From assembly GCF_016863495.1 (NCBI RefSeq), contig NZ_BOOZ01000034.1:1-64000 (forward strand): 64,000 nt of DNA, written 5' to 3'. Under the pieces are notes generated by a model, which saw nothing but the letters and a program-made list of their open reading frames with translations, was not told the DNA's origin and ran no database searches. The DNA is from Micromonospora andamanensis. GTDB lineage: Bacteria; Actinomycetota; Actinomycetes; Mycobacteriales; Micromonosporaceae. Shown piece after piece: positions 7,652 through 14,774 of the stretch. The position numbers and the translations under genes are program-made. The stretch's first letter is position 1, and the number at the start of each line of letters is the position of its first letter.

Positions 7652-8599
7652 ATGAGCGCTGCCCCGCACTCCGTCGCGATCGCCACCACCGACGGCATGC
7701 TCCACTTCGAACTGGCGCTTGCCTACGAGGTCTTCGGCTCCGCGCCGGACGCCGTGCCCGGCCCCTGGTACGACGCCCGGGTGTGCGGCACGCACCCGGT
7801 CCGGGTCGGTCGGTTCCTGCTGGAGCCGGACCACGGGCTCGACCGGCTGGCACAGGCCGACACGGTGATCGTGCCCGCCCTGGCGGATGTCACCGACGAT
7901 CCACCCGGCAACCTGGTCGAGGCGGTACGCACGGCACACGCGTCGGGTGCGCGGGTGGTGTCGCTCTGCACCGGCGTCTTCGTGCTCGCCGCCGCCGGCC
8001 TGCTCGACGGGCTACGGGCGACCACCCACTGGGCCCACACCACGGACCTGGCCGCGCGCTATCCCCGGGTGACTGTCGACCCGGACGTGCTCTACGTCGA
8101 CAACGGCCGCGTGCTCACCTCGGCGGGCAAGGCCGCGGCCATGGACCTCTGCCTGCATCTGGTCCGCCGCGACCACGGCCCGGCGATCGCCAACGTGGTC
8201 GCCCGTCGCCTGGTGGTGCCGCCCCACCGGGCCGGCGGACAGGCCCAGTTCGTCAGCACACCGGTGCCCGCCCAGGACGGCCATCCGCTTACCGCACTGC
8301 TCCCCTGGGTCATGCACCGGCTCGACCAGCCGCTCACCGTCGAGGATCTGGCCCGCCGGGCGAACCTCAGTTCCCGGCAGCTCACCCGCCACTTCCGCTC
8401 GGCAACCGGCACCACGCCGTTGCAGTGGCTGCTGACGCAGCGGATCCGGCGGGCGCAGGAACTGCTGGAAGGCACCGACGACAGCATCGACACGATCGCG
8501 GTGGCCGCCGGCATGGGCACGGCGACGACGTTGCGCCGGCACTTCCACCGCACGGTCGGCGTGCCGCCGGACACCTACCGGCGGACCTTCCGAGCCTGA
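7652..8599 (+). CDS. GlxA-type AraC-family transcriptional regulator
   Basis: Regulator of 315 residues with a DJ-1/PfpI-like N-terminal domain (residues about 5-170; VVSLCTGVFVLAAAGLLDG carries the nucleophile-elbow Cys) and a C-terminal AraC double helix-turn-helix (LTVEDLARRANLSSRQLTRH and DTIAVAAGMGTATTLRRH). Such proteins often control a neighbouring oxidoreductase; here the divergent gene at 6476-7552 is the candidate. Start at 7652 is preferred over an ATG 48 codons upstream because that frame would run through the divergent gene and the intergenic region, and TACAAT sits at the leaderless distance. Confidence 0.88.
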   Translation: MSAAPHSVAIATTDGMLHFELALAYEVFGSAPDAVPGPWYDARVCGTHPVRVGRFLLEPDHGLDRLAQADTVIVPALADVTDDPPGNLVEAVRTAHASGARVVSLCTGVFVLAAAGLLDGLRATTHWAHTTDLAARYPRVTVDPDVLYVDNGRVLTSAGKAAAMDLCLHLVRRDHGPAIANVVARRLVVPPHRAGGQAQFVSTPVPAQDGHPLTALLPWVMHRLDQPLTVEDLARRANLSSRQLTRHFRSATGTTPLQWLLTQRIRRAQELLEGTDDSIDTIAVAAGMGTATTLRRHFHRTVGVPPDTYRRTFRA

Positions 8600-8645
8600 G
8601 TCGGGTGCTCGCGCGGCTGTGCGCTGCCGGAGAGGTGAACAGTGC

Positions 8646-8720
8646 TGGTGGGCGATACTGGGTTTGAACCAGTGACCTCTTCCGTGTCAAGGAAGCGCGC
8701 TCCCACTGCGCCAATCGCCC
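8646..8720 (-). tRNA. tRNA-Val (anticodon GAC), copy 1
   Basis: On the minus strand the 7-bp acceptor stem GGGCGAT/ATCGCCC, anticodon loop TTGACAC, and T-arm GGTTCAAACC fold normally. The terminal CCA is encoded (TGG at 8646-8648 on the plus strand). Identical to the copy at 11240-11314. Confidence 0.95.
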
Positions 8721-8760
8721 GTGGTGAACCGGCGACACCCGTGGATGTGGCCGGACCGCG

Positions 8761-8833
8761 AGCGGACGACGGGATTCGAACCCGCGACCCTCACCTTGGC
8801 AAGGTGATGCGCTACCAGCTGCGCTACGTCCGC
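8761..8833 (-). tRNA. tRNA-Gly (anticodon GCC), copy 1
   Basis: Minus-strand cloverleaf with acceptor GCGGACG/CGTCCGC, anticodon loop TTGCCAA, and T-arm GGTTCGAATCC; 73 nt, CCA not encoded. Identical to the copy at 11435-11507. Transcribed ahead of tRNA-Val. A TACAGT -10-like box lies about 30 nt upstream (8864-8869). Confidence 0.95.
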
Positions 8834-8987
8834 ATGCTCCCGTCAAGCGCCGGGAACGGGCCTACTGTACCCGACGGCAAGATCGCCTGTGGCGCCGCCC
8901 CCGGGACGCCTGTGATTGCGCCGCTCATCCCCCGGGTACAGACGTTCCTCGACAGCACACCGCACCCCCCGGACAAAGGAGGCTGTC

Positions 8988-9233
8988 GTGGGTATCGGCA
9001 CCAGCATCTTTCTGTTGGCGCTCGGCGCCATCCTCACCTTCGCGGTAAACGCCAGCATAGGTGGGCTCGACCTGGACGTGGTCGGGTGGATCCTGATGGC
9101 CGCCGGCGTACTCGGCCTGATCATGACGACGCTCGTCTGGGGCCGCCGTCGGCAGACGGTCGCCACCACCACCGAGGAGCCGGTGGAGTACCGCCGGGTC
9201 GAGGAGCGTCGGGACATCGCACCGCCGCTGTGA
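8988..9233 (+). CDS. Small two-helix membrane protein (DUF6458-like)
   Basis: 81 residues starting with GTG 5 nt after a strong AAGGAGG. Two hydrophobic segments (GTSIFLLALGAILTFAV and VVGWILMAAGVLGLIMTTLV) are followed by a charged tail with arginines and glutamates. This short MGIGxSIFLxALGAI layout matches the actinobacterial DUF6458 family; function unknown. Sits alone between tRNA array 1 and the convergent FAD monooxygenase gene. The longer frame from 8916 lacks a ribosome site. Confidence 0.75.
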   Translation: MGIGTSIFLLALGAILTFAVNASIGGLDLDVVGWILMAAGVLGLIMTTLVWGRRRQTVATTTEEPVEYRRVEERRDIAPPL

Positions 9234-9243
9234 CCGGCAGCGG

Positions 9244-9277
9244 GCGGTGGCGGTCACCTGAGGGTGGCCGCCACCGC
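9244..9277. terminator. Bidirectional terminator between convergent genes
   Basis: 15-bp stem GCGGTGGCGGTCACC / GGTGGCCGCCACCGC with one wobble pair, between the stop at 9233 (+) and the stop at 9289 (-). Confidence 0.65.
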
Positions 9278-9288
9278 TGCGCGCCGGC

Positions 9289-10509
9289 TCAGGCGGAGCC
9301 GACAGCCAGTTCCGTGGTGACCGGTGCGTCCCAGTCGATCCGGTAGCGCTGCTCCGGGCCGAGGGTCCGTTCCGGGTTCAGGAACGTCCGCAACGCCAGC
9401 GGCATCATGAGCCGCATCATCCGTTTCCCGACCGGCCCCACGGTCTTGGTGGAGGTCGTCTGCCGGCCCCGCCGGAGGACCTTCTCGACCCGTCGACGGC
9501 GCAGTCGCTCGTACGCGTCGAACGCGGCCGGCAGTTCGGCGTGGTCCCGCAGGCAGCGGGCCAGCTGCACGGCGCTCTCCACGGCCAGCGACGCACCCTG
9601 ACCGGAACTGGGCGAGGGCGCGTGCACCGCGTCACCCACCAGCACCATCCGACCGCCGTGCCAGCGCGGTACCGACGGCATGCTCTCGATCGATCCGATG
9701 GCCACCAGGCCGTCCGGTTCGGTGTGGGCGAGCACCTGCCGGGCCGGTACGTCGTCGGCGAACACCTCACGCAGCCGGTGCAGCCACTGCTGTCTCGGGA
9801 TGCGACTCGCCTCGGCGTAGCTGGTGGGCCGCCGGTCCGGCACGTTCGCGAACCAGGCGGTACGACCATCGGGCTGCACCCAGTAGCCGAAGAAGGCCCG
9901 AGCGCCGAAGACGAAGTACATCGCCTCCGGATCGGCGTCGGGCACCGCGTACCGGGCCGCGCCGCCGAGGTTCAGCAGCGGCAGCACCTGGGGCGCGGGG
10001 GCCTGCGGGTCGATGAGCGTACGCACCCGGGAGCGGATGCCGTCCGCGCCGACCAGCAGGTCGGCGCTGGCGGTGGAGCCGTCGGCGAATCGGGCGAGCA
10101 CCCCGTCGTCGCTCTCCTCGGCGTCGACGAGCCGCTTGTCGTACGCGATGCGCACGCCCTGGGCCTCGGCCTGTTCGCGCAGCACCCGGGCCAGGTCGTC
10201 GCGCCACAGCCCGAGGGTGACCGGCTCCACCGCCACGTGCGGGAAGGCACCGATGCGGCCCCCGCGACCGTCGGTGACCACTGTCCGTCGCATGGGCAGG
10301 CCGACGCCCTCGACTGCCTGTTCCGCACCGACACAGTCCAACGCGGCCAGCCCGTTGGGCGCCAGGGTCAGGGTGACCCCGCTCCCCTCGGTCACCGCCG
10401 GGTACGCCTCGTGGACGGTGGCCTCGATGCCGGCGCGACGCAGCGCCATCGCGGTCACCGGACCGGCGATCCCGCCGCCGATCACCAGCGCGGTTCGGAC
10501 GGCTGTCAT
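9289..10509 (-). CDS. FAD-dependent monooxygenase (PHBH/UbiH-like)
   Basis: Flavoprotein hydroxylase of 406 residues. Residues 7-25 hold the FAD-binding GGGIAGPVTAMALRRAG; DG motif LLVGADGIRSRVR; GD motif RMVLVGDAVHAPSPSSGQGA near residue 290. Family members hydroxylate aromatic or other small molecules using NAD(P)H and O2; substrate unknown. Start ATG at 10509 overlaps the stop of the upstream padR gene (ATGA), so the two are translationally coupled and probably co-regulated by the PadR protein, for instance for detoxification of a compound sensed by it. The longer frame reaching to 11043 runs through padR and is not used. Confidence 0.9.
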   Translation of the reverse strand: MTAVRTALVIGGGIAGPVTAMALRRAGIEATVHEAYPAVTEGSGVTLTLAPNGLAALDCVGAEQAVEGVGLPMRRTVVTDGRGGRIGAFPHVAVEPVTLGLWRDDLARVLREQAEAQGVRIAYDKRLVDAEESDDGVLARFADGSTASADLLVGADGIRSRVRTLIDPQAPAPQVLPLLNLGGAARYAVPDADPEAMYFVFGARAFFGYWVQPDGRTAWFANVPDRRPTSYAEASRIPRQQWLHRLREVFADDVPARQVLAHTEPDGLVAIGSIESMPSVPRWHGGRMVLVGDAVHAPSPSSGQGASLAVESAVQLARCLRDHAELPAAFDAYERLRRRRVEKVLRRGRQTTSTKTVGPVGKRMMRLMMPLALRTFLNPERTLGPEQRYRIDWDAPVTTELAVGSA

Positions 10510-11105
10510 ACCCGACCCCCCATGGTCTCCTGCCAGGACTTCGCATAGTCCGGCTGTTTGAGTGACTCGATCAACTCGGTGACGAACCTGCGCTCCGCCT
10601 CCAGCAGCGCAAGCGCGTACTGCTCCTCGACCAGGAAGATCCACGCGACGCCGTCGGCGCGGGCCTCGTCCATGGTCGTGCGGGTCTCCTCGATCCGGCC
10701 GGCCAGCGCCGCCGACCGGCGGCGCAGCACCTCGACCGCCTCGTCGGGCGGGAGCAGGCTGAGCAGTGACAGCGCGACGGCGAAGTGCGGATACTCCGCG
10801 CGCGGCTGGGCGAGCAGGGAACGCAGCCAGTCGTGCACCTCGTGCCGCCCCGCTTCGGTGATCGCGTAGACCGTGCGCTCGGGCCGGGCGCTGTCCCGGA
10901 CCGTCTCCTGCGCGGTGACGAAACCGGCCCTGTCGAGTTGCTCGATGACCATGTAGAGCGAGCTGCGGGTGTACCGGATGTGCCGGTCCTTGCCCGTCTG
11001 TTTGAGGCGGCGGCCCAACTCGTAGGGATGCATCGGCTCCCACAGCAGCCAGGCCAGCACGGCCAGGGCCAACGGGTTGGGCACTCTCCGACGTCGCTCC
11101 ACCAC
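10506..11105 (-). CDS. PadR-family transcriptional regulator
   Basis: 199 residues: N-terminal winged helix (LAVLAWLLWEPMHPYELGRR ... RSSLYMVIEQLDRAGFVTAQ) and a C-terminal coiled-coil dimerisation region. PadR proteins are repressors released by small aromatic or drug-like ligands. GTG start with AAAGGGGG upstream. The gene overlaps the FAD monooxygenase by 4 bp. A palindrome directly upstream (11114-11129) is the likely autoregulatory operator. Confidence 0.9.
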   Translation of the reverse strand: MVERRRRVPNPLALAVLAWLLWEPMHPYELGRRLKQTGKDRHIRYTRSSLYMVIEQLDRAGFVTAQETVRDSARPERTVYAITEAGRHEVHDWLRSLLAQPRAEYPHFAVALSLLSLLPPDEAVEVLRRRSAALAGRIEETRTTMDEARADGVAWIFLVEEQYALALLEAERRFVTELIESLKQPDYAKSWQETMGGRV

Positions 11106-11113
11106 ACCCCCTT

Positions 11114-11143
11114 TAGTCAGGGCTGACTATCCAGCACTGACTA
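11114..11143. promoter_or_regulatory. Probable PadR operator
   Basis: TAGTCAG-GG-CTGACTA is a perfect 7-bp inverted repeat (11114-11129), followed by a third half-site CTGACTA at 11137-11143. It lies 9 bp upstream of the padR start codon. Confidence 0.65.
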
Positions 11144-11189
11144 AGGGAGCGTCAACCCCGGGTCGGTGACTGTCGTACGGAGACACGTG

Positions 11190-11225
11190 AAAGGCCCGCT
11201 ACCGGATCTCCGGTAACGGGCCTTG
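11190..11225 (-). terminator. Terminator of the tRNA Gly-Cys-Val array
   Basis: Hairpin with arms AAGGCCCG-TACCGG and CCGGTA-CGGGCCTT around a short loop, 15 bp beyond the last tRNA. It may also protect against read-through from the other side. Confidence 0.7.
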
Positions 11226-11239
11226 TCTGCTGGATCTGA

Positions 11240-11314
11240 TGGTGGGCGATACTGGGTTTGAACCAGTGACCTCTTCCGTGTCAAGGAAGCGCGCTCCCAC
11301 TGCGCCAATCGCCC
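11240..11314 (-). tRNA. tRNA-Val (anticodon GAC), copy 2
   Basis: Same 75-nt sequence as 8646-8720, including encoded CCA (plus-strand TGG at 11240-11242). Last gene of the Gly-Cys-Val array. Confidence 0.95.
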
Positions 11315-11329
11315 TTGCCGTTCTTACCG

Positions 11330-11400
11330 AGGTGGGGACGGGATTTGAACCCGCGTACACGGCTTTGCAGGCCGTTGCCTCGCCTCTCGGCCACCCCACC
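11330..11400 (-). tRNA. tRNA-Cys (anticodon GCA)
   Basis: Minus-strand 71-nt cloverleaf: acceptor GGTGGGG/CCCCACC, anticodon loop CTGCAAA, T-arm GGTTCAAATCC, discriminator U73 as required for cysteinyl-tRNA synthetase. CCA not encoded. The shorter array at 8646-8833 lacks this gene. Confidence 0.95.
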
Positions 11401-11434
11401 GAGGTTGCCCCCGTCACGCGTGGCGGCAGCTCCG

Positions 11435-11507
11435 AGCGGACGACGGGATTCGAACCCGCGACCCTCACCTTGGCAAGGTGATGCGCTACCAGCTGCGCTA
11501 CGTCCGC
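11435..11507 (-). tRNA. tRNA-Gly (anticodon GCC), copy 2
   Basis: Same 73-nt sequence as 8761-8833; first gene of the Gly-Cys-Val array. Confidence 0.95.
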
Positions 11508-11538
11508 ACGCCCCGGGCATTCCCGGTGACGGATGAGA

Positions 11539-11568
11539 ACTCTAGCCGAGCGGTGGAACGGATGCCAA
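11539..11568 (-). promoter_or_regulatory. Promoter of the tRNA Gly-Cys-Val array
   Basis: On the minus strand TTGGCA (11568-11563), 18-nt spacer, TAGAGT (11544-11539), about 32 nt before tRNA-Gly. Good match to a housekeeping promoter. Confidence 0.6.
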
Positions 11569-11650
11569 ATCGGGCTCCCGTCCCGGCGAGTCCGGAACTG
11601 TCCGGCTTCCGACTGTCGCAAGCCGGATCAGCAGGGGTTTGGTGACCGGC

Positions 11651-11673
11651 CGTATCCGCCTCGATCGGATACG
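11651..11673. promoter_or_regulatory. Probable TetR-family operator (autoregulatory)
   Basis: CGTATCCG-N7-CGGATACG is a perfect 8-bp inverted repeat ending 10 bp before the GTG start. It overlaps the presumed -10 TACGGT (11670-11675), so a bound repressor would block polymerase. Confidence 0.65.
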
Positions 11674-11682
11674 GTGACGGGC

Positions 11683-12285
11683 GTGACGAGACGTGCGGCC
11701 GAGATCCGCCTGGATGCCCTGCTGCGCACCGCATGTGACGTGATCGGGCAGCGCGGGTTGGCGAACACCCGCACCGCGGACGTGGCGCAGGCCGCCGGGG
11801 TGAGTCAGGCACTTGTCTTCTACCACTTTGCCACTAAGGAACGGCTGCTCGCCCAGGCCTTCGCGTACGCCGTCGAGCAGGATCTGGCCCGGCTCGACGC
11901 GGTGACCCGCTCCAACGCCCCACCACTGACCAAGCTCCGCCGGATCCTGCGTCTCTACACCCCGGCCGGGCGTGCCACCTCCTGGTCCATGTGGATCGAC
12001 GGCTGGGCGGAGTCGCTGCGTACCCCCGAGTTGGAGAAGGTCTCCCGCAAGCTCGACCTGCGTTGGCGGCAGGACCTCGCCACGGTGATCTCCGACGGGG
12101 TCCGGGAGGGCATCTTCGTCTGCACCGACCCGGCCGGCGCCGCCTGGCGGATCAGCGCCGTGATGGACGGCCTGGCGGTGCAGCTCGCGGTGCACGAGCG
12201 GGTGATCTCCCGCCGGCAGTTCGCCGAGTGGGTGCGTCTGGTCACCGCCCGCGAACTGGGGCTGGACCCAGCCCAGCTGGAGTAG
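11683..12285 (+). CDS. TetR-family transcriptional regulator
   Basis: 200 residues. N-terminal helix-turn-helix NTRTADVAQAAGVSQALVFY with the TetR signature FYHFATKERLLAQAF; the C-terminal ligand domain (WSMWIDGWAESLRTPELEKV, AAWRISAVMDGLAVQLAVHE) resembles BetI/TetR_C_6-type regulators. The start at 11683 is chosen because TACGGT ends 7 nt upstream (leaderless pattern); GTG at 11674 is an alternative three codons earlier. A perfect palindrome overlaps the promoter, suggesting self-repression. Target and ligand unknown. Confidence 0.87.
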   Translation: MTRRAAEIRLDALLRTACDVIGQRGLANTRTADVAQAAGVSQALVFYHFATKERLLAQAFAYAVEQDLARLDAVTRSNAPPLTKLRRILRLYTPAGRATSWSMWIDGWAESLRTPELEKVSRKLDLRWRQDLATVISDGVREGIFVCTDPAGAAWRISAVMDGLAVQLAVHERVISRRQFAEWVRLVTARELGLDPAQLE

Positions 12286-12329
12286 GGCCCGGCTGCGGCA
12301 GCGCCGCCACCGGCACGGCGACCCGCCGA

Positions 12330-12370
12330 GGGTTACCCGCGCCACCGAATCCGGCGGGTTACCCGCGCCC
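12330..12370. repeat. Two GGGTTACCCGCGCC direct repeats
   Basis: GGGTTACCCGCGCC occurs at 12330-12343 and 12357-12370, 27 bp apart; each begins with the near-palindrome GGGT-T-ACCC. They lie directly before the start at 12391 and may be protein-binding sites. Confidence 0.4.
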
Positions 12371-12390
12371 CCGACGGGAACAACTGCGAC

Positions 12391-12966
12391 ATGGAGCTGC
12401 TGAAGACCTACCGGCGCAGCCTGGCCGAGTTCACCGACCGGGTGGAACAGGTGCACCCCGGCCAATGGTCGGCCGCCACCCCCTGCCCCGGCTGGGACGT
12501 CCGCACACTTGTCAACCACGTGGTCAGCGAGGAACGCTGGAGCGTGCCGCTGCTCGCCGGGCGCACCGTCGACCAGGTCGGCGACCGCTACGACGGCGAC
12601 CAGCTCGGCGCCGACCCGATCGAGACCGCCCGCGAGGCCGCGGCGCAGGCAGAGGTCGCCGCCACCAGTCCGGGCGCCCTGGACCGGGCGGTGCACCTGT
12701 CGGCCGGCCTCACCCCGGCCGAGGAGTATCTGCACCAGTTGCTTGCCGAACACCTCGTACACGGCTGGGACCTGGCGGTGGCGATCGGTGCGGACCCGAC
12801 CATGGACGTCGACGCGGTCGCCGAGGCGGCCCGCTGGTACTCCCGTCATGTCGAGGACTACCGACGTGACGGGCTCGTCCAGTCCGAGGTAGCGCTGCCC
12901 GCCGGGGCCGGTGAACAGGATCGGCTCCTCGCCGCGTTCGGCCGCGACCCCGACTGGGCACCGTGA
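12391..12966 (+). CDS. DinB-like metal-binding protein (TIGR03086 / mycothiol-dependent enzyme family)
   Basis: 191 residues with the four-helix DinB/MDMPI fold: TPCPGWDVRTLVNHVV carries the first metal-ligand His, EHLVHGWDLA the distal His residues, and RWYSRHVEDY lies near the end. Actinobacterial members of this superfamily bind zinc and act as mycothiol-dependent isomerases or S-transferases; many are uncharacterised. No Shine-Dalgarno sequence precedes the ATG, and an ACAACT box 5 nt upstream is compatible with leaderless translation. Specific reaction not predictable. Confidence 0.78.
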   Translation: MELLKTYRRSLAEFTDRVEQVHPGQWSAATPCPGWDVRTLVNHVVSEERWSVPLLAGRTVDQVGDRYDGDQLGADPIETAREAAAQAEVAATSPGALDRAVHLSAGLTPAEEYLHQLLAEHLVHGWDLAVAIGADPTMDVDAVAEAARWYSRHVEDYRRDGLVQSEVALPAGAGEQDRLLAAFGRDPDWAP

Positions 12967-12972
12967 CGCGCT

Positions 12973-13010
12973 GCCACGGTGGGGACGGTTTCGCCCGCCC
13001 CCACCGTGGC
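12973..13010. terminator. Bidirectional terminator
   Basis: 12-bp perfect stem GCCACGGTGGGG / CCCCACCGTGGC between convergent stops at 12966 (+) and 13016 (-). Confidence 0.7.
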
Positions 13011-13015
13011 CCAGG

Positions 13016-13918
13016 TCAACTCAGGTAACCACCGTCGCGGGGCACCGTCCGCCACCGGCTCCGCGGCGCCGACCGCCGTTCCCAACGTCCGGGCGTCGGA
13101 CCACCGGCCTCGACCGCGGGTTCCGGCTCCCGAGTCAGCTGCCGCAGCCGCAGCAGCAGGCCCACCCCGAGGAAGAGCAGCAGACCGCCGAGGAGGAAAG
13201 CCACCTCGGTCAGACCGAGCCCGCTCCCTGTCTGGTTTCCGGCCGCGTCGGCGGCCGGCGGATCGACAGCCCCACCCGCGTACCCCGCGTCGTCGGCAGG
13301 AGCGCTCTCCTCCTCGGTCGGATCGACAGTCGGCACCTCGACCGGCTCCTCCGTCGGATCGACAGTCGGCGCCTGCGACGGGGTCGGTGCCGCGGTGGTG
13401 GGACGAGCGTCCACGCCCCGACCCACCACCTCGCGGGTCGCCGTCTGGCGGGACAGCAGCCGCAGGTTCCGGTCGTACGCCTCGGCGGCGAGACTCACCC
13501 GTCCCCGGTCGACGTCCCGGGCGAACGCGATCCGGTACTGCGCGGTGACGGTACGCCCCGGGCAGAGGGTGCCCGGGTCGAGCTGACGGTCGGTCAGCCG
13601 GGCCGAATCACCCTCGGCACGCACCTCCACCGGGAACGAACCGGTCTCCTCGATCCGGTCCACCCGCACCTGGTCCAGTCGCAACCCCTGCACACCCAGC
13701 ACCATCGACCAGCGCACCTTGATGCAGTCACCCTGGTCGGAGCGGGACACCACAGCGGAGACCGTCGCCACCCGCCCACCGGCGGTGAACTGGTCCGGCA
13801 GGCCGCCGAGTTCGGTGGCGAACGCCGCATGCGCCGGCGCAGCCATGGCAAGGTCCACCCCGGTGAGACATGCCAGTGCCACCCCGATCCGTAGCGTGTG
13901 ACGCCACAGCCTCTTCAC
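13016..13918 (-). CDS. Secreted, C-terminally membrane-anchored surface protein
   Basis: 300 residues, unknown function. Layout: signal peptide (residues 1-31, ending APAHAAFA), an extracellular beta-rich domain of about 140 residues with two cysteines likely to pair (GDCIKVRW and GTLCPGRT), a Pro/Thr/Glu-rich stalk with the unit PTVDPTEE repeated twice, one transmembrane helix (TEVAFLLGGLLLFLGVGLLL) and a short basic cytoplasmic tail. There is no LPxTG sortase motif. The gene stands alone; it may be a cell-wall or receptor-like protein. I do not recognise the ectodomain. Confidence 0.7.
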   Translation of the reverse strand: MKRLWRHTLRIGVALACLTGVDLAMAAPAHAAFATELGGLPDQFTAGGRVATVSAVVSRSDQGDCIKVRWSMVLGVQGLRLDQVRVDRIEETGSFPVEVRAEGDSARLTDRQLDPGTLCPGRTVTAQYRIAFARDVDRGRVSLAAEAYDRNLRLLSRQTATREVVGRGVDARPTTAAPTPSQAPTVDPTEEPVEVPTVDPTEEESAPADDAGYAGGAVDPPAADAAGNQTGSGLGLTEVAFLLGGLLLFLGVGLLLRLRQLTREPEPAVEAGGPTPGRWERRSAPRSRWRTVPRDGGYLS

Positions 13919-14084
13919 GATCCGTCCTCCCGTTGGTCGCCTCCATTCGCAACGCTAGGAGCGCGGGACGCCACCCGGTAGACGGGCGTGTTCGCACGGA
14001 CCGTGAAGCGAGATGCCCGTTTTCACGTACGGTATTGAACCGGTAACGGATCACCCGCGACACGCCGGGCGCGGTGACGCGGTG

Positions 14085-14090
14085 CACAAT
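14085..14090 (+). promoter_or_regulatory. -10 box for leaderless methyltransferase gene
   Basis: CACAAT ends 6 nt before ATG 14097; no Shine-Dalgarno sequence is present. Confidence 0.4.
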
Positions 14091-14096
14091 CACCTG

Positions 14097-14765
14097 ATGT
14101 CCGCGCTCTCCGCCGCTTTCGTCCGGCTGCACGCCCGGCTCACGCCCGTCGCCTTCGTGCCCGAGGTGCGGCTGCACCAGGCGGACGAGCCGATCGGGTT
14201 GTGGGAGCTGACCGAGGGCGAGTTCCGCAGCGACAGGCCACCGCCGTTCTGGGCCTTCGCCTGGGCCGGTGGGCAGGGCCTGGCCCGCTACGTCACCGAC
14301 CATCCGGAGGTCGTCGCCGGCCGCCGGGTACTGGACCTGGCCTCCGGCTCCGGCCTGGTGGCCATCGCCGCCGCCCGCGCGGGTGCCGCCGCCGTCCGCG
14401 CGGTGGAGGTCGACGAGCTGGCCGTCGCGGCCGTCGCGCTCAACGCCGAGGCCAACGGGGTACGCGTCGACGCCGAATTCGGCGACATCCTCGACGGCGA
14501 CGCGGGCGACGCGGAGGTGGTCCTCGCCGGCGACGTCTTCTACAGCGGGGCGATGGCCAACCGGGTGCTGCGGTTCCTGCTGCGCGCCACCCGGGCCGGG
14601 GCGTCGGTGCTTGTCGGTGACCCGGGACGGGCCTTTCTGCCCCGGGAACGCTTCGACGAACTCGCCGCCTACGACGTGCCGGTCAGTGCGGCGCTGGAGA
14701 GCGTCCAGGTGAAGCGCACCACGGTGTGGCGGTTGCGCGCCGGCCGGCCGGCGGCGGCCGACTAG
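14097..14765 (+). CDS. Class I SAM-dependent methyltransferase
   Basis: 222 residues. Motif I VLDLASGSGLVAIAAARAGA, acidic motif II AVEVDELA, and EVVLAGDVFYSGAMA at the motif IV position. The layout (FWAFAWAGGQGLARYV before motif I, DVFY after) resembles the ETFB-lysine / Nnt1-like protein N-methyltransferase group, so a protein substrate is possible, but this is inference. The P450 gene begins 9 bp downstream on the same strand, so they are probably co-transcribed. Start chosen at 14097 from the leaderless CACAAT spacing; an ATG 28 codons upstream is less likely. Confidence 0.8.
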   Translation: MSALSAAFVRLHARLTPVAFVPEVRLHQADEPIGLWELTEGEFRSDRPPPFWAFAWAGGQGLARYVTDHPEVVAGRRVLDLASGSGLVAIAAARAGAAAVRAVEVDELAVAAVALNAEANGVRVDAEFGDILDGDAGDAEVVLAGDVFYSGAMANRVLRFLLRATRAGASVLVGDPGRAFLPRERFDELAAYDVPVSAALESVQVKRTTVWRLRAGRPAAAD

Positions 14766-14774
14766 CGTGACGCC

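Noticed and set aside
8646..11507. Integrated mobile element at the tRNA genes
   Set aside because: No integrase, excisionase or attachment-site duplication other than whole tRNA genes; treated as duplication only.
12975..13894. Plus-strand frames with GSPTRV-like text between 12911 and 13894
   Set aside because: Opposite strand of the secreted surface protein, which has a proper signal peptide and anchor.
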